Assembly: GCA_030220185.1 (NCBI GenBank)
Contig: JASPKZ010007247.1
Location: 701,501-765,500, forward strand
Reading direction: 5' to 3'
Source of the DNA: Diploptera punctata
Lineage: Eukaryota > Arthropoda > Insecta > Blattodea > Blaberidae
Length of the DNA stretch: 64,000 nt
Shown here in pieces: positions 1 through 10,448 of this stretch. The notes below the pieces were generated by a model that did no database searches, had not been told where the DNA came from, and saw only the letters and a list, made by a program, of their open reading frames with translations. Position numbers and translations under genes: made by a program. Numbering within the stretch: position 1 is the stretch's first letter; every line of letters begins with the position of its first letter.

Positions 1-66
1 CGATTGTGATAATAGTGATTGTGATGGCCACATGATATTCGGGGATCGTTTGAACTCCTAGAGCAT
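1..66 (-). repeat. SINE-2 body remnant
   Basis: Read on the minus strand, this matches the SINE-2 body seen complete at 26860-27225 and 38640-39022 (gataatngtgaccagatgatgttcgggg region). The tRNA-like head lies outside the window or has been lost. Confidence 0.55.
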
Positions 67-186
67 CCACCTTAAATAATTTAAAATGACATCATCCTTA
101 ATTGTGGACTCGATATTTCAACGTTGAACCATAAAATCAATGCAACATTATAGTCGTGATAATGTTAAATGAATAACCCTTTCTAA

Positions 187-575
187 TCTTTGCTCAATGT
201 GTATTATTAGGCGATAGTGAGCGTAGAGAACCGAGATAGTGAGAAGATACAAACAGCCAACACGTTCATTCTGGTGAGCAACACTAGGAAATTGTACCTG
301 CAAGTAAACTTCAATAAAACTAAATATGTAGTCTCACATACAAATGCACCGTATAGTGGAAATGAACGGTTGATGACAAATGAGGGAAATTTTAAAGAAG
401 TAGCTGAATTTAAATGTCATGGAATAATTACAAACAAGAATGAGGTGTAGAAAGAAATTAGAATGTGCTCAATTCAATCTTTTACGTATTACAGGGCACT
501 TGTCATCCCAACATCTCTCAAAAAAGTTTAAACGTATATAAAACTGTTATTCCAGATATATAAATGCCAAATATG
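187..575 (+). pseudogene. LINE-A reverse transcriptase fragment
   Basis: This is a decayed copy of the LINE-A polyprotein just downstream of the YADD box. The stretch 217-450 reads VSNTRKLYLQVNFNKTKYVV and NEGNFKEVAEFKCHG, matching NTKKLGLEVNINKTKYMV and NEGNFEEVAEFKYLG of the longest copy (52385-54322). A small local duplication near 215-240 repeats the gatagtgag block. Stops and frame changes follow 450. Similarity ends near 575, before an (AAT)n tract. It is 5'-truncated, non-functional and unlikely to be anything but LINE debris. Confidence 0.8.
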
Positions 576-580
576 GTCTC

Positions 581-630
<50 letters not shown>
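581..630. repeat. (AAT)n microsatellite
   Basis: About 16 near-perfect AAT units. It lies between a LINE-A fragment and a SINE-1 tail and may derive from the tail of a lost retroelement. Confidence 0.95.
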
Positions 631-852
631 CTTGTAAGCCCATTTTTCCCTTAACAGAGATTTAGGCGCTCTCCCCATACAGGGAAGAATTTGAACCATA
701 TTAATTTAGTTACACTCGTTTTCATATAGATGTCATTAGAGTGGTCCGTGGTCAGCGTTCCGCCTCATACTGACATCTAGGAAACGAAGGTCATACTAGG
801 ACGGGAAAATTCGGTAAATTTTGCTCAGAGGCCTTTTCATTCAGGCTTAAGG
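631..852 (-). repeat. SINE-1 tail, 5'-truncated
   Basis: Nearly the same sequence as 4969-5190 (blocks ttaacagagatttaggcgct, gtggtccgtggtcagcgttc and ttcattcaggcttaaggat). The tRNA-like head that should follow on the plus strand is missing; a LINE-C 3' end with a TAA tail begins at 853. Confidence 0.8.
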
Positions 853-901
<49 letters not shown>

Positions 902-1069
902 TATTTTATTTATTCTGGCAGAGTTAAGGTCATAAGGCCTTCTCTTCCACTCAACCAGCACAATTGCAAAAAAAAAATTTGACAATATAGATATACACTA
1001 TACTAATTATAAAGAGTTAAAGATATATTAAATGTAGTAATGTAAATTTCATATGCAAACAACATTTTC
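853..1069 (-). mobile_element. LINE-C 3' end with (TAA)n tail
   Basis: On the minus strand this is the 3' UTR of a jockey/CR1-like LINE ending in gccagaataaataaa followed by a (TTA)n tail. The same 3' end is joined to coding sequence at 11437-12985. Only ~170 bp of UTR is left; the 5' side stops abruptly at ~1069 against LINE-A sequence. Confidence 0.8.
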
Positions 1070-1472
1070 TTTAAGGGAGGAGAAAATGTTACGAATATTA
1101 GAGAATAAAGTTCTTAGGAGAATGTTTGGACCAAATAGAGACGAACAGACAGGTGAATGGAGAAGACTACATATCAGTGAGCTACATGATTTTTATAGGA
1201 AACCAGATATAACAAGTACAGTTAAATCTCGTAGACAGTAATGGGCACGAACGGAGAGTGAAATATATGCATGAAAACTCCCTGCAGGTAAACCTGACGG
1301 AAAATGCCAAGAATGTAGGCCAAGAATGAGGTGGGAGAAAACATTAAGCATGATAGAGAGAGGTAAATATCGGAGATGATTGGAAAATATTAGTTCAGGA
1401 TAGGGACGTATGGAGAGCTTATGTCCGCACGGCCATGAATCAACGGGTTCCGTAATGCCAGTGAGTTAGTTC
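1070..1472 (+). pseudogene. LINE-A C-terminal fragment
   Basis: Encodes the C-terminal region after the reverse transcriptase: LREEKMLRILENKVLRRMFG, then RDEQTGEWRRLHISELHDFY. A stop follows near 1241 where the RLRWAGHVARM box would be. Degenerate remains of the GRPRMRWE and DRDVWRAYVR boxes run to the 3' end ccagtgagttagtt. It is 5'-truncated and inactive. All LINE-A copies in the window end at this same point, which defines the element's 3' terminus. Confidence 0.85.
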
Positions 1473-1479
1473 TATTCTT

Positions 1480-1690
1480 CTCCGAAGTAAAGACAAGTCA
1501 AGGGATGGAATGAGATGAAGCCCCTACTAATGAGGTCCGTGATTTACAGTGATCAGCATAGAAGGCGCTACTAATCATTCCATTATACCGTCACCGGGCT
1601 GGGATTGACCATTTACCAAGACACGTTGAAGGGTAATGGAGACGCGAACTCGAGCCCCACAGTGGAGCGTCTAACTACTTTTTCCACGAA
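1480..1690 (-). other. possible degenerate tRNA-derived SINE
   Basis: The minus strand holds a B-box-like ggctcgagttcgcgtc at ~1640-1655, preceded by gtagttagacgctccac. No second copy in the window supports it. It could be an old SINE head or chance. Confidence 0.25.
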
Positions 1691-1694
1691 GCTA

Positions 1695-1885
1695 AACCCT
1701 AATAATGTTTTTTTTTCATTCAATACATTCTGGTATTCTCTCCTGGCATTGTCGTTATTGTAACCTACTTCTGTGGTTGGGGCGCCTATAAGGCGGGGTT
1801 ACGCTGCCCCGATGATATTTGATTGATGATCGATATTGGCAATGATGAGCCAGGAGAGGTCTTAATCCTAAACTTAATCTAATGA
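1695..1885 (-). repeat. SINE tail module (shared SINE-2b/SINE-3 tail)
   Basis: The minus strand carries the module that runs from the cctggcgcatcatt area through ggggcagcgtaac and cgccccaac to ttacaataacg and a 3' A-run. The same module follows two different tRNA-like heads elsewhere (38640-39022 and 50687-51001). No head is present here. Confidence 0.75.
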
Positions 1886-2935
1886 GATAAGAATAAGAAT
1901 ACATTTTATTATACAAATAAATGTTTTACACAGTATTGACACCCGAATGAGCAAGTGCTCGTGCTCGGGTGCAGTTCAGTTACATGAATAATACAAATAG
2001 AATATATACATTTAAAGTTAGGGGCCAGTTTCATTTTTACATAAATTATGGCACATACAAATAAAAAATAATACTGTATTGGGAATAAGACTTATTCTAA
2101 CAAGAGAATTAATGGAATAGAAAATGATATATATAAAATAATATAAATCATATAATGTAATGGATTATAACCAATAATACAGAAGAAAATAATTAGTTAT
2201 ATATTGATTTATAATAATATAAGCAAAAATAGATGCTTTATATTTATTATTTTAAAATATTCAAATGATTAATTTTATTCACTTAATTAATTAAAAATTA
2301 TTATTTTAATTGCTTTTTAAAACTAGCTGTGTTTAGTTTACTTAGTTCTGGATTGGATCTAATTAATTCATTATATAATTTGGGTCCTAGATATCTACTA
2401 TGTTTAGATCCAGAAGTTGTATAAAATTTTGGAACATGTAGCAAAGAAGTAGTATTTTGTCTGGTACTGTAAATACTTCGATTGTGTTCTTTAAATTCGT
2501 TTTTATTTTTATGAAAATAAGTAAGCAATGTATGCTTGAATATTTGTTTAATATTTGGCACGTTGAATTCTAAATAAATTAAATTTGTAGGGTAATCTAA
2601 AGGTTTCTGCAAGCAGATTTTTATGATTCGTTTTTGTAGTAAAGTTAAGGCAGAAAGAATAGAATTTGCGATTCCACCCGAACCTAATATTCCGTATTGG
2701 ATTATCGATTGAACCAGAGCTAAGTAAACAGTTCGCAATACATACATTGGTAAATATAATCGAAGGATGATAAATTTGTGAATAGTTTTACGTAGTTTGT
2801 TACACAGCAAGGAAACGTGTTTGTCGTATCTTAAATATTGGTCTATTATAATACCTAGATATTTCACTTGTGTTGATATTCTCAAGGATGGACATGTGCA
2901 ATATGCGTTATTACAATTATGTATTGTAATATCGT
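1886..2935 (-). pseudogene. LINE-I C-terminal coding fragment plus 3' UTR
   Basis: An open frame at 2301-~2935 (minus) encodes a LINE C-terminus of the jockey/CR1 type: TQVKYLGIIIDQYLRYDKHV, then an IQYGI..GGI segment and LLQKRIIKICL, ending at ASFKKQLK and a stop. About 400 bp of 3' UTR follows. It ends with a self-complementary block (cacccgag...ctcattcgggtg) and aataaaatgtattc, i.e. a polyadenylation-like end. The catalytic reverse transcriptase motifs are missing (5'-truncated). The first residues of the open frame (MSGNFRPKRSPN) come from the adjacent SINE-2 remnant and are not part of the element. Confidence 0.75.
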
Positions 2936-2959
2936 GACTGGGGTTTGAATGAAAGATGA

Positions 2960-3062
2960 AACTACAATGACAGATGATGTTAGGGGACCGTTTGGGCCTA
3001 AAGTTTCCTGACATTTGTCTTAAAGGTGAGGAAAAACCCCGAAAGTGTGCGGAGACAAATTC
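2960..3062 (-). repeat. SINE-2 body remnant
   Basis: The minus strand matches the SINE-2 block around cctcacctttaagacaaatgt, gtcaggaaactttaggccca and aacggtcccc. Head and tail are absent. It abuts the 5' break of LINE-I. Confidence 0.7.
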
Positions 3063-3477
3063 TGTTAATGTTACATAATGGTATTAAAAATGCAGTAGTT
3101 GGTTAAAATATGCTAACATTTTTATCTAATGATTAAATTTAGGCTGAAGAGAAGCTGTTTGCGGACTGTTTTGGGAGTTGAACTGCTGACCCCGCAGCTT
3201 TCAGTTCCCATGTGTTGAAGAGAAGTGAGAGTTGTGGGAGTGGCAAATTTCTCCTGCGTATTCAGTCAGGTCAGGGTCTGTATTACCCAGCATCATTATT
3301 ATTATACAGTACTATAAAGAAGAGACAAAAGCAATTGAATGATTTATAAACCCAATGTAACACAATGAATTGGCACAGACATTCAGGAGGACTCGAGTTC
3401 GAATCCCGGGACTGATCAATTACGCTAGGGATTTCTTGTAATCAATCATCTTCATCATCAATCACGGATTAAGCCCA
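3063..3477. other. no gene seen
   Basis: Contains an isolated B-box-like gagttcgaatcccggg at ~3393, perhaps an old SINE head. There is no coding pattern and no repeat that I can match inside the window. Confidence 0.4.
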
Positions 3478-3981
3478 TGTGGCTTGTTCCGGTCTTATAG
3501 ATTCTCATTCAAAAGTTGGATCCATCTCTTCTTTGGTATACCAACATTCCTGCGTCCTTTTGGTTTGTATTTAAGTATAATTTTGGGAATGCGATCATCT
3601 TCCATTCTTTGAAGATGTTCTTTCCACTTTTTTCTAGATTCTTTTATTCTATCTAAGAGTTTAAATATATTTAGCTCATTTCTAATATCTTCACTTCCTC
3701 TCTTATCTAGAAGTTTGCAACCAGCCACACTTCTCAGAAATCTCATTTCAGCTGTTTCTACGATCTTCTCTTCTCTTTTAGCTAAAACACAAAATTCACT
3801 ACCATACAATAGTAAGGGGACTGCCACTACTTTATAAAATTTTAGTTTTGTTTCTTTTCTTGTGCTTTTAAATATCCTTTTGAATGTTCCACATATATAA
3901 TTAATTTATTAAGTTTGTTAAATAGATCTTCATTTTTAAAATAGGAGATTTCATAACCCAGGTATTTAAAATGGTTTCTTG
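3478..3981 (-). pseudogene. LINE-B C-terminal fragment
   Basis: The open frame 3495-3827 (minus) reads PLLLYGSEFCVLAKREEKI, AEMRFLRSVAGCKLLDKR, SEDIRNELNIFKLLDRI and GRRNVGIPKKRWIQLLNENL. This is the standard C-terminal block of LINE-B. Upstream (3828-3981) the frame is broken but FKYLGYEISYFKNEDLFNKL is recognisable. The tail is a gat-rich stretch near 3440-3478. It is 5'-truncated and meets a LINE-D 3' end at ~3982. Confidence 0.85.
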
Positions 3982-4062
3982 TTATTTTATTTATTAATTT
4001 ATTTAGCCTGGTGAAGTTACGGACATGTGATCATCTCTTTTACTCACCAGAACAAACCTATG
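3982..4062 (-). mobile_element. LINE-D 3' end
   Basis: Minus-strand gtttgttctggtgagtaaaa...caccaggctaaataaat matches the 3' ends at 30265-30340 and 33655-33745. Only the terminal ~80 bp remain. Confidence 0.65.
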
Positions 4063-4159
4063 TTATATTCAAATACAAAGTTCACAATAATATTAGATAC
4101 TAAACGATTATCCCGTAAAACTGAACAATAATAAAAATAAGGCCTAATAATACAATGAA

Positions 4160-4475
4160 GTCCAATGCTGCGGTCTCGAGGTAGCGTGCTGCCTTGTCAC
4201 GCAGCTGGCCCTGGTTCGATTCCCGGTCGGGACAGGCTACTGAGTGAAGTTTTTTTCGGGGTTTTTCCTCACCTGTAAAACAAATGTCAGGAAGCCTAGG
4301 ACCCAACGGTCCCCGAAAATCATCCGGGTACATCATCATTATCATCATTTCACTGGTGAGGAAAAAACGGGAAGCTGTCACATCTATAATTCCCTAGTAA
4401 AGCTACAAAGCATAGCATGAAAATTCTATGATTGCAGTGAAAGACGTGCCCTCGGTCAAAACACTATAGATAGAA
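4160..4475 (+). repeat. SINE-2a, near full length
   Basis: The tRNA-like head ggtctcgaggtagcgtgctg with B-box ggttcgattcccggtcggga leads into a conserved body (tttttcctcacctgtaaaac). The 'a' tail follows: cgggaagctgtcacatctat to ctatgattgcagtgaaagac. The same head-body-tail order recurs at 28925-29243 and 36211-36541. This copy is somewhat decayed. Confidence 0.85.
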
Positions 4476-4479
4476 TACC

Positions 4480-4848
4480 ATGAAGTTTTTTTTCAATGCC
4501 ACCACGTTGTCATTTCCACATTCCGGTATTCTCTCCTGGCATGGCGTTATTGTAACACACTTCTGAGGTTGGGACGTCTGGGAGGTGGAGTTACGCTGCC
4601 CCGATAATATATGATAGGTAATGGTGCGCCAGGAGAGGCCTTAATCCTAAACTTAATGAATATATTAATTATGATAAGGATCGCCAGATGAAGTTCGGGA
4701 ACCGTTTACCTGACATTTGTCTTACAGGTGAGGAAATATCCTGGAAAAAATAATCATCCAGGAAACTTGTCCCGATCAGGGATGGAACCCGGGCCCACTG
4801 CATGACAAGATAGCACGCTATCTCGAGATCACAGCGGTCGACTAATAA
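4480..4848 (-). repeat. SINE-2b, near full length
   Basis: On the minus strand: head with ctcgagatagcgtgctatct and B-box ggttccatccctgatcggga, SINE-2 body, then the 'b' tail ending in an A-run. The tail is the module shared with SINE-3. It lies tail-to-tail with the SINE-2a at 4160-4475. Confidence 0.85.
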
Positions 4849-4882
4849 AATGAAGTTAAAGATAATTAAAATTAAAACTAAT

Positions 4883-4884
<2 letters not shown>

Positions 4885-4926
<42 letters not shown>
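4885..4926. repeat. (TA)n microsatellite
   Basis: About 20 TA units followed by tacatacata. The open frame crossing it on the minus strand is repeat-encoded and not a gene. Confidence 0.95.
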
Positions 4927-4928
<2 letters not shown>

Positions 4929-4959
4929 CATACAATGAAAGAACAGCTTGGATCTACTA

Positions 4960-5372
4960 TACATCTTCTCCTTGTAAGCCCATGTTTTCCCTTAACAGAG
5001 ATTTAGGCGCTCTCCCCCTATAGGGAAGAATTTGAACCATACTAATTTAGTTACACTTGATTTCGTATAGATACCATTTGAGTGGTCCGTGGTCAGCGTT
5101 CCGCCTGATACTGACATCTAGGAAACCAAGGTAATACTAGGACAGGACAATTCGGTAAATTTTGCTTAGAGGCCTTTTCATTCAGGCTTAAGGATCTTTT
5201 ACGAGCCTAAATATCTTTAGACTCGGGACCCACGGCTAAAAGTCCCTCCTGGAGGATTTGCTCCTTGGATTTTTCCATCCTAAAAAGAATCCTTCGACCC
5301 CGGCCGGGTTTGAACCCGCGACCCTCGGGACCAGAGGCAAGGAACATAACCACTAGCCCACCGCGGCCGATT
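4960..5372 (-). repeat. SINE-1, near full length
   Basis: On the minus strand: tRNA-like head (A-box-like gtgggctagtggttatgttc; B-box gggttcaaacccggccgg), then a body with cccacggctaaaagtccctc in inverse orientation and the tail that also occurs at 631-852. Partial copies are at 25205-25500 (minus) and 29246-29590 (plus). Head and body length is about 410 bp. Confidence 0.85.
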
Positions 5373-5853
5373 AAAAAAATACAAAGATATTATTAAATCG
5401 TAATGAATAAATCTATCGCTTATATATTGGCCTATTTTAGTCAATCGTCAAAGCAAATCCTGGAATGGAATTTAATTATCAAAACTAATTTAATCATTAA
5501 AAATGAATATCAGTGAATTAAGTTATGATAGACACACGCCATGCATTTGTCAACTTGCACACACGTTTAGGAACTTATTCATAGACTACTTTTGCATGGG
5601 ATAAATGGAGATTTCATGTGGATTAAGTTTTTCGTATTCACAAACCAGGATTCCTGGGGATTATTTACTGTGGATTTTGACTAAATTATCATTATAATTG
5701 AGAGGTAGAATAATAGTGGACTATATCCGTAAATAGATGGACTTTTTTGAGTTTTATGTAATGGGTATACAGCCATCCCACACACCCTACATCCCTATTC
5801 CATTTTAAGACTTGGTTATGCTCATCAATTATCAAATTTAATATTTATACTGT
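5373..5853. other. no gene seen
   Basis: AT-rich, without a long open frame or a repeat that I recognise. Confidence 0.5.
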
Positions 5854-6560
5854 ACTAGAGGACCCGGCAGACGTTGTCCTGCCTGAACGTTCAAATCTTG
5901 TGTCAAGGCCAGACGATGAAAATATGTTTATTTTTGCCATAAAATTCACTAATTAATAAAATCGCAAGAAAGCTCCTCACTGTCATTTGTTGTGGCTCAA
6001 GAAGCGTGCATTATGACGTCACATTGTTGTCGCGCGGAATATGTCGGTAATGCAGATAACTACACATCGGAGATAAAAAATCCTATAAAGCCGATCACAG
6101 CGCCACCTACCAGGTAAAATTGTGGATCTAAACGATCCAGAGACCGAATCAAACACGCACAACAATTTTCATCAATAATAATCGATCCAGTCGTTTAGGC
6201 AGTTTTTAATATCGGATTTCAAATAAACCTCCACTTCTAATAGTCTGATTTCATTCATTTTTTTGTCAATACCTACCTTGGTTTATTTTATTCTCATATA
6301 CTAAGTTTCGTTGTGAGATATTGAAAATTGTGACCGCTAGAGAGATTTTTAAATGATTATTATGAGTTATCCGTTAATGATAAACATTTGCAGTCAGGAT
6401 CTTTTTTGTACTTTTTTAATGTTTTTCACTAAAGGGTGATTTTTAAGGGTGAAGAGGTTGAGTATTACAACTCTCTTAAAGCCTAAAATCTTCCCGGGAA
6501 ACCCTTGAACATTTTGCAAAAAGCTATATTTACACATATTGTCTGAGACTCTGGCTTCCC
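5854..6560 (-). mobile_element. Helitron fragment with 3' CTAG end
   Basis: The minus strand ends in cgtctgccgggtcctctag followed by T, fitting a Helitron 3' CTRR end inserted before T. Farther in, 6430-6540 (minus) matches the 5' part of the complete copy at 51531-52162 (ttgcaaaatgttca, cccgggaagatt, gagttgtaatactcaacc, cccttaaaaatcaccc). The 5' TC end is not resolved. Non-autonomous; no Rep/helicase coding. Confidence 0.65.
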
Positions 6561-6952
6561 TATCTCAATTGCTTCATTTGCACTCAGTAAGCCAATATAG
6601 GCAAATTTAAAAAAATGGATATAGTTTAATCTATGTATCTTTCTTATATTCTAAGATTTATTAACCTCATCGATGTGATCTACGAATATTGCCTCTCACT
6701 CAGCGGGCCAGGTTTCGATTGCCGTCAAGGCTGAATTTTCTAGTTGTACATTAAAAAAAATCATCAGCTATAATGCACATTTGGGCTACAGGTTTTTCCT
6801 GAAAAATCATCTACCTAATTATCATGATATGTATCATTTAATAAATTCGCAAAGATAATATAGCCATCGATTTTACAACAGAGCCATAGTTATATTAAAA
6901 TAATGAAAAATTTAATTTGAAGTTTGTTTAACCCTTCTAACACACGGCGAAT
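6561..6952. other. no gene seen
   Basis: AT-rich. A degenerate tRNA-like stretch (ctcactcagcgggccaggtt) at ~6695 is not enough to call a SINE. Confidence 0.4.
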
Positions 6953-6956
6953 TTAA

Positions 6957-7885
6957 CCCTTAAATTGGTAAAACACTGACTGACTGACTGGATAAGGCGA
7001 AGTCTAGCTTCACCCAGTGTGCTGCGTACGTTAGAACCCACTAGGGCTCCTTGGCAGCTAAGTTAATAGTGGCTATCATTACGGGGTTGTAGTTCACTTA
7101 ACCCGAGCCTATTTGGCGACGCTAGCGTTTGTGTGCAAATGGTGATGAAATTTGGACAGAGATAGGGATGTGATGACCTGAAGCAGGACATCAGAAACCA
7201 CAATGCTTTCAAGCCGAGAGTCGGAAATCCAGCACTGTGGAATGAGCCACGCTACTCCAGGTGAGAGCACATCGCCAAATCTCTGGCTGGATTTAATGAG
7301 GAGTAAATCGGATGAATATGTTTCTATGTACAGCACGCCACTGGGGCAAGCGTCCCATACTGCGTACCATAAAATTTGTATGCAAAGATGTAAATTTGTG
7401 CATCTTGCTTACATTTTCAGTTATCATGGCATCAATATGGGGAAGTTGCGCTACGTTGTGTAGGTCTGTCATCCTTGTGAAACGCGGTGCTTGAAAAATT
7501 ATTTTCAAACACTTATTCTGTATAATTTGTATTCTTCGTTTATGCTGTTTTTGCGAGGATGCTCCAGGCCTCACATCCGTACAGTAGCATGCTGCGGATC
7601 ACGCTTTTATACAGTAAAAGCTTGATCTTACGTGACAATGTATTCGACCTGAAAAATGGGTATAAAATTGCAATTGCTGCATTTGCTTTATGTTGTAGAT
7701 GTCGAATATGAATTTTGAACGTAAGCTTGGGGTCCAGATGGACCCCAAGATACTTCACTGAAGGTTTTGGTAAAACAGTAATTTCTCGTATCAATTATTT
7801 AAATGTGGCGGACCGCAGTGAAAACGGAATTTTGTATAACTGTTATTATTAGGTATATTGTATTATTATACACATATTTAAGCGA
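6957..7885 (-). mobile_element. piggyBac-like MITE, split by a LINE
   Basis: TTAA at 6953-6956 is followed by cccttaaattggtaaaac, the inverse of the end at 18895-18912. After the LINE insertion (6978-7768) the same element continues with atttaaatgtggcggaccgc, as in the copies at 32481-32764 and 18650. The far end near 7885 is not clear. TTAA duplication with CCC...GGG termini is the hallmark of the piggyBac superfamily; assignment rests on those termini only. Confidence 0.65.
6978..7768 (-). pseudogene. LINE-E (jockey-like), 5'-truncated insertion
   Basis: Minus-strand coding remains read VKYLGVHLDPKLTFKIHIRH, IRSMLLYGCEAWSILAKT and, after a frameshift near 7545, RRIQIIQNKCLKIIFQAPRF. This is the usual C-terminal block of jockey-clade LINEs. 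A ~300-bp 3' UTR follows and ends in a cagtcagtcagtcagtg repeat. The insertion is flanked by ggtaaaacact (6967-6977) and ggtaaaacagt (7769-7779), an 11-bp target-site duplication with one mismatch inside a piggyBac-like MITE. The catalytic reverse transcriptase domain is lost. Confidence 0.8.
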
Positions 7886-7964
7886 TTTCTTATGCAGTTT
7901 CTTATGCAGTTTCTTCTTTACAACCGTGTACTTTATTCACTTTTGTAAAAAAATATTTACACCA

Positions 7965-8990
7965 TTATCTCCTCTATTATTTAATTTTGTACTAGAGCAT
8001 GCCATCAAATCTTTAGAGGATGAAGAAGCCCTAAAACTCAATGGTATTAATAAGCTGTTAGTTTATGCTGATGATGTAGTGCTATTGGGCGATAGCGAGG
8101 ATATACTAAAGGCCAACACGCACACTATTGAGTAACGCTAAGAAATTGGGACTGGAAGTAAATATCAATAAAACTAAATATATGGTCACACATAGAAATA
8201 CATTATATAACGGAAATTACAGCTAATGACAAATGAGGAAAATTTTGAGGAAGTGGCTGAATTCAAATACCTAGGAACAATAATGACAAGTAGGAATGAG
8301 ATGCACAAATAAATTAAACATAGGCTCAATTCTGGAAATGCGTGCTATTATGCATTACAGGAACTCTTAATATACCAACTCCTTTCAAAAATCGTTAAAC
8401 TGAAAATATATAAAACTATTGTTCTACCAGTTATATAGGGTTTCCAGTATAAAACCGGACACTCTGCGGCTGGCAGAGTGAAATGCGGACGAGGAGAGAG
8501 CGCAGCCTGACGGGTGAAACCCCGTGAGGCGTGTCCGGTTTTATACTGGAAGCCCTGTATTATATGGGTGGGGAACATGGACTCTTATTTTAAGGGAGGA
8601 AAGGAAATTTGAGAATAAAGTTCTTAGGAACATTTTTGGTCCCAGGAGAGAGATACAGATGAATGGAGAAGACTACATAACAGTGAACTACTAGGTCGTT
8701 ATAGGAAGCCAGATATAATAAGAACAGTTACGTTTCGTAGACTGCGATGGGTAGGGCATATGGCACGTATGGTGAATGAAAGACGTGCATTGAAGCTTCT
8801 TGTAGGAAAACGGGAGGGAAAACGCCCAGTTGGTAGACCAAGAATGAGGTGGGAGAATAACATTAACTATGATTTGAGGAAAGTAGATTATACAGGGAAT
8901 GATTGGAAAACATTAGCTCAGGATAGGGATGTATGGAGGGCTTATGTCCGCGCGGCCATGAACCTACGGGTTCGATAGTGTCAGTGAGTT
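7965..8990 (+). pseudogene. LINE-A fragment from motif B to 3' end
   Basis: Starts at LSPLLFNFVLEHAIKSLEDE, then KLLVYADDVVLLGDSEDIL (the YADD catalytic box). A frameshift near 8130 follows. Pieces of the HKEIKHRLNSGNACYYALQ region are readable, and the frame 8760-8978 gives MARMVNERRALKLLVGKREG, GRPRMRWENNINYDLRKVDY and DRDVWRAYVRAAMNLRVR, then a stop. It ends at tcagtgagttagtta. A 122-bp MITE interrupts it at 8436-8557. The open frame beginning at 7803 starts in unrelated upstream DNA. Inactive. Confidence 0.88.
8436..8557. mobile_element. 122-bp MITE in LINE-A, TA target duplication
   Basis: Ends are inverted repeats: tagggtttccagtataaaac at the left and gttttatactggaagccctg at the right. 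Removing the 122 bp plus one TA restores the LINE-A reading ccagttatattatatggg. TA duplication with CAGGG-type ends suggests a Tc1/mariner or pogo-type non-autonomous element. The centre is GC-rich and largely self-complementary. Confidence 0.75.
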
Positions 8991-9224
8991 AGTTATGCCG
9001 TATACAATTCATATAATACAACTTGAATAAGCCACTTAAGCATTAAGTTTCGTCTAGAATTATCAAGTAAGTATAAATTATATAAATCATGTTACTATTT
9101 TAATGTTTTTAAATCCGAGATTCGAGTGGAAGGTACATTATTTAATAAGTGTAGCCAGCTTCTCGCATTGGGAATAATTTGGTGATATCGGGGAGAAGAA
9201 TTCCAGATGTTATTGAAACAATGT

Positions 9225-9510
9225 TTTCGCTGACACTCAAATATCTAAACATGGACTAGAGATAAATGAAAATAAGACCAAATTTATGATTATTTTTAGA
9301 AAAATTTACCAGCTGGGCCAGAACATTACTATGGGGAGTTTTACTTTCGACATAGTTAACGAATTTGTGTATCTAGAAACTTTTTAACCAATAAAAGGAT
9401 TTCATATTTCAAATAAATATAACTGGAATTGCAAATAAAGCATATCATGCTTTTCTTTCCATATTCAAGAGTCATCTAATGTACATTGCAAAATATACAA
9501 ACCACTACAT
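9225..9510 (+). pseudogene. unassigned LINE reverse transcriptase fragment
   Basis: With frame shifts it reads SKHGLEINENKTKFMII, then GSFTFDIVNEFVYLE and NITGIANKAYHAFLSI. This is the segment just after the YADD box in LINE reverse transcriptases. It is not close to LINE-A or LINE-B here. Very decayed; no ends found. Confidence 0.55.
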
Positions 9511-9947
9511 TTTTTTTTTCGAAACTTAACAGAAAATTCGACACAATCATCTGGTAACAACTTATCCCAGGGTGTAAGGAGGCTATAATATGTATACAAT
9601 AACTTCATATTAACAAAGACACCTTCTACTGTCTGATAATTAAGGCTAGGATTTGCATGTAATTACATATTCTTTCTCTTTGCTTATACATGGGTAAAAC
9701 TGATAAATGTCCATGAATTAGAAACTTACTTATCATATATGAAAATGTATCATTACATATTTTTATATATTTGATCATAATTACATATTTTTATATATTT
9801 TAAATATGTTTTTATGTAAATTAACATATTATGACTCTTAATTAAAAAAATTCACAAGCGGAAAAAATTTAAAACAATATTTGTTTACATTAAATAACTC
9901 TTATAAACATAGATACATGAAGGCTCTGATAATTTGAATACCGGTAC
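9511..9947. other. AT-rich, no gene seen
   Basis: Contains repeated tacatatttttatatattt-like stretches near 9755-9830; similar stretches recur at 10840-10910. No coding signal. Confidence 0.5.
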
Positions 9948-9959
9948 AGTATGAATGAA

Positions 9960-10423
9960 TCAAGATTTTTAAAATACATTACGAAACTCCATTGAGGTCA
10001 CTGTGTTAAAGTTTTAAGAATTGTAAACAGTACCTGATATCTCAGTCGTCCTCAATAATTTGCAGTGTTGTTTTATAGGAGGCCTTTCGATAACTTAAGT
10101 ATCATCTTCTGTTTTCATTTTGGTACTGCCTGTTGTTGGTAATTATTTTGTACAGAGGGTTTATATTGCTAGGTACGTTCTCATTCAACAGGTGTTCTCG
10201 AAGAGTTAGAAATTATCAAGGAAACCACAAATGAACACCTGTTGAATGAGAACGTACCCAGCAATATAAACCCTCTGTACAAAATAATTACCAACAACAG
10301 CCAGTACCAAAATGAAAGCAGATGATGATACTAAAGTTATCGAAAGGCCTCCTACAAAACAACATTGCAAATTATTGAGGACGACTGAGATATCAGATAC
10401 TGTTTTACAATTCTTAAAACTTT
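9960..10423 (-). mobile_element. HP1, hairpin element with 12-bp target duplication
   Basis: Two inverted arms (about 10006-10196 and 10234-10423) enclose a short loop and would fold into a hairpin of about 190 bp. Each arm carries the family blocks cagtcgtcctcaa and gaaaggcct. A one-sided ~45-bp tail (aaaatacattacgaaactcc, cattgaggt) lies at the low-coordinate side, so the element is in minus orientation relative to HP2. It is flanked by agtatgaatgaa at 9948-9959 and 10424-10435, an exact 12-bp duplication. No open frame. The duplication length argues against most cut-and-paste MITEs and for retroposition. Confidence 0.85.
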
Positions 10424-10448
10424 AGTATGAATGAAATAATAAAAATAT

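Noticed and set aside
791..985. Minus-strand frame with poly-Leu
   Set aside because: Encoded by the (TAA)n tail of LINE-C.
2301..3014. 237-codon minus frame starting MSGNFRPKRSPN as a host gene
   Set aside because: Its start is a SINE-2 remnant read in frame; the rest is the C-terminus of LINE-I.
7803..8135. 110-codon plus frame as a gene
   Set aside because: First half is flanking DNA read through; only the second half is LINE-A around YADD.
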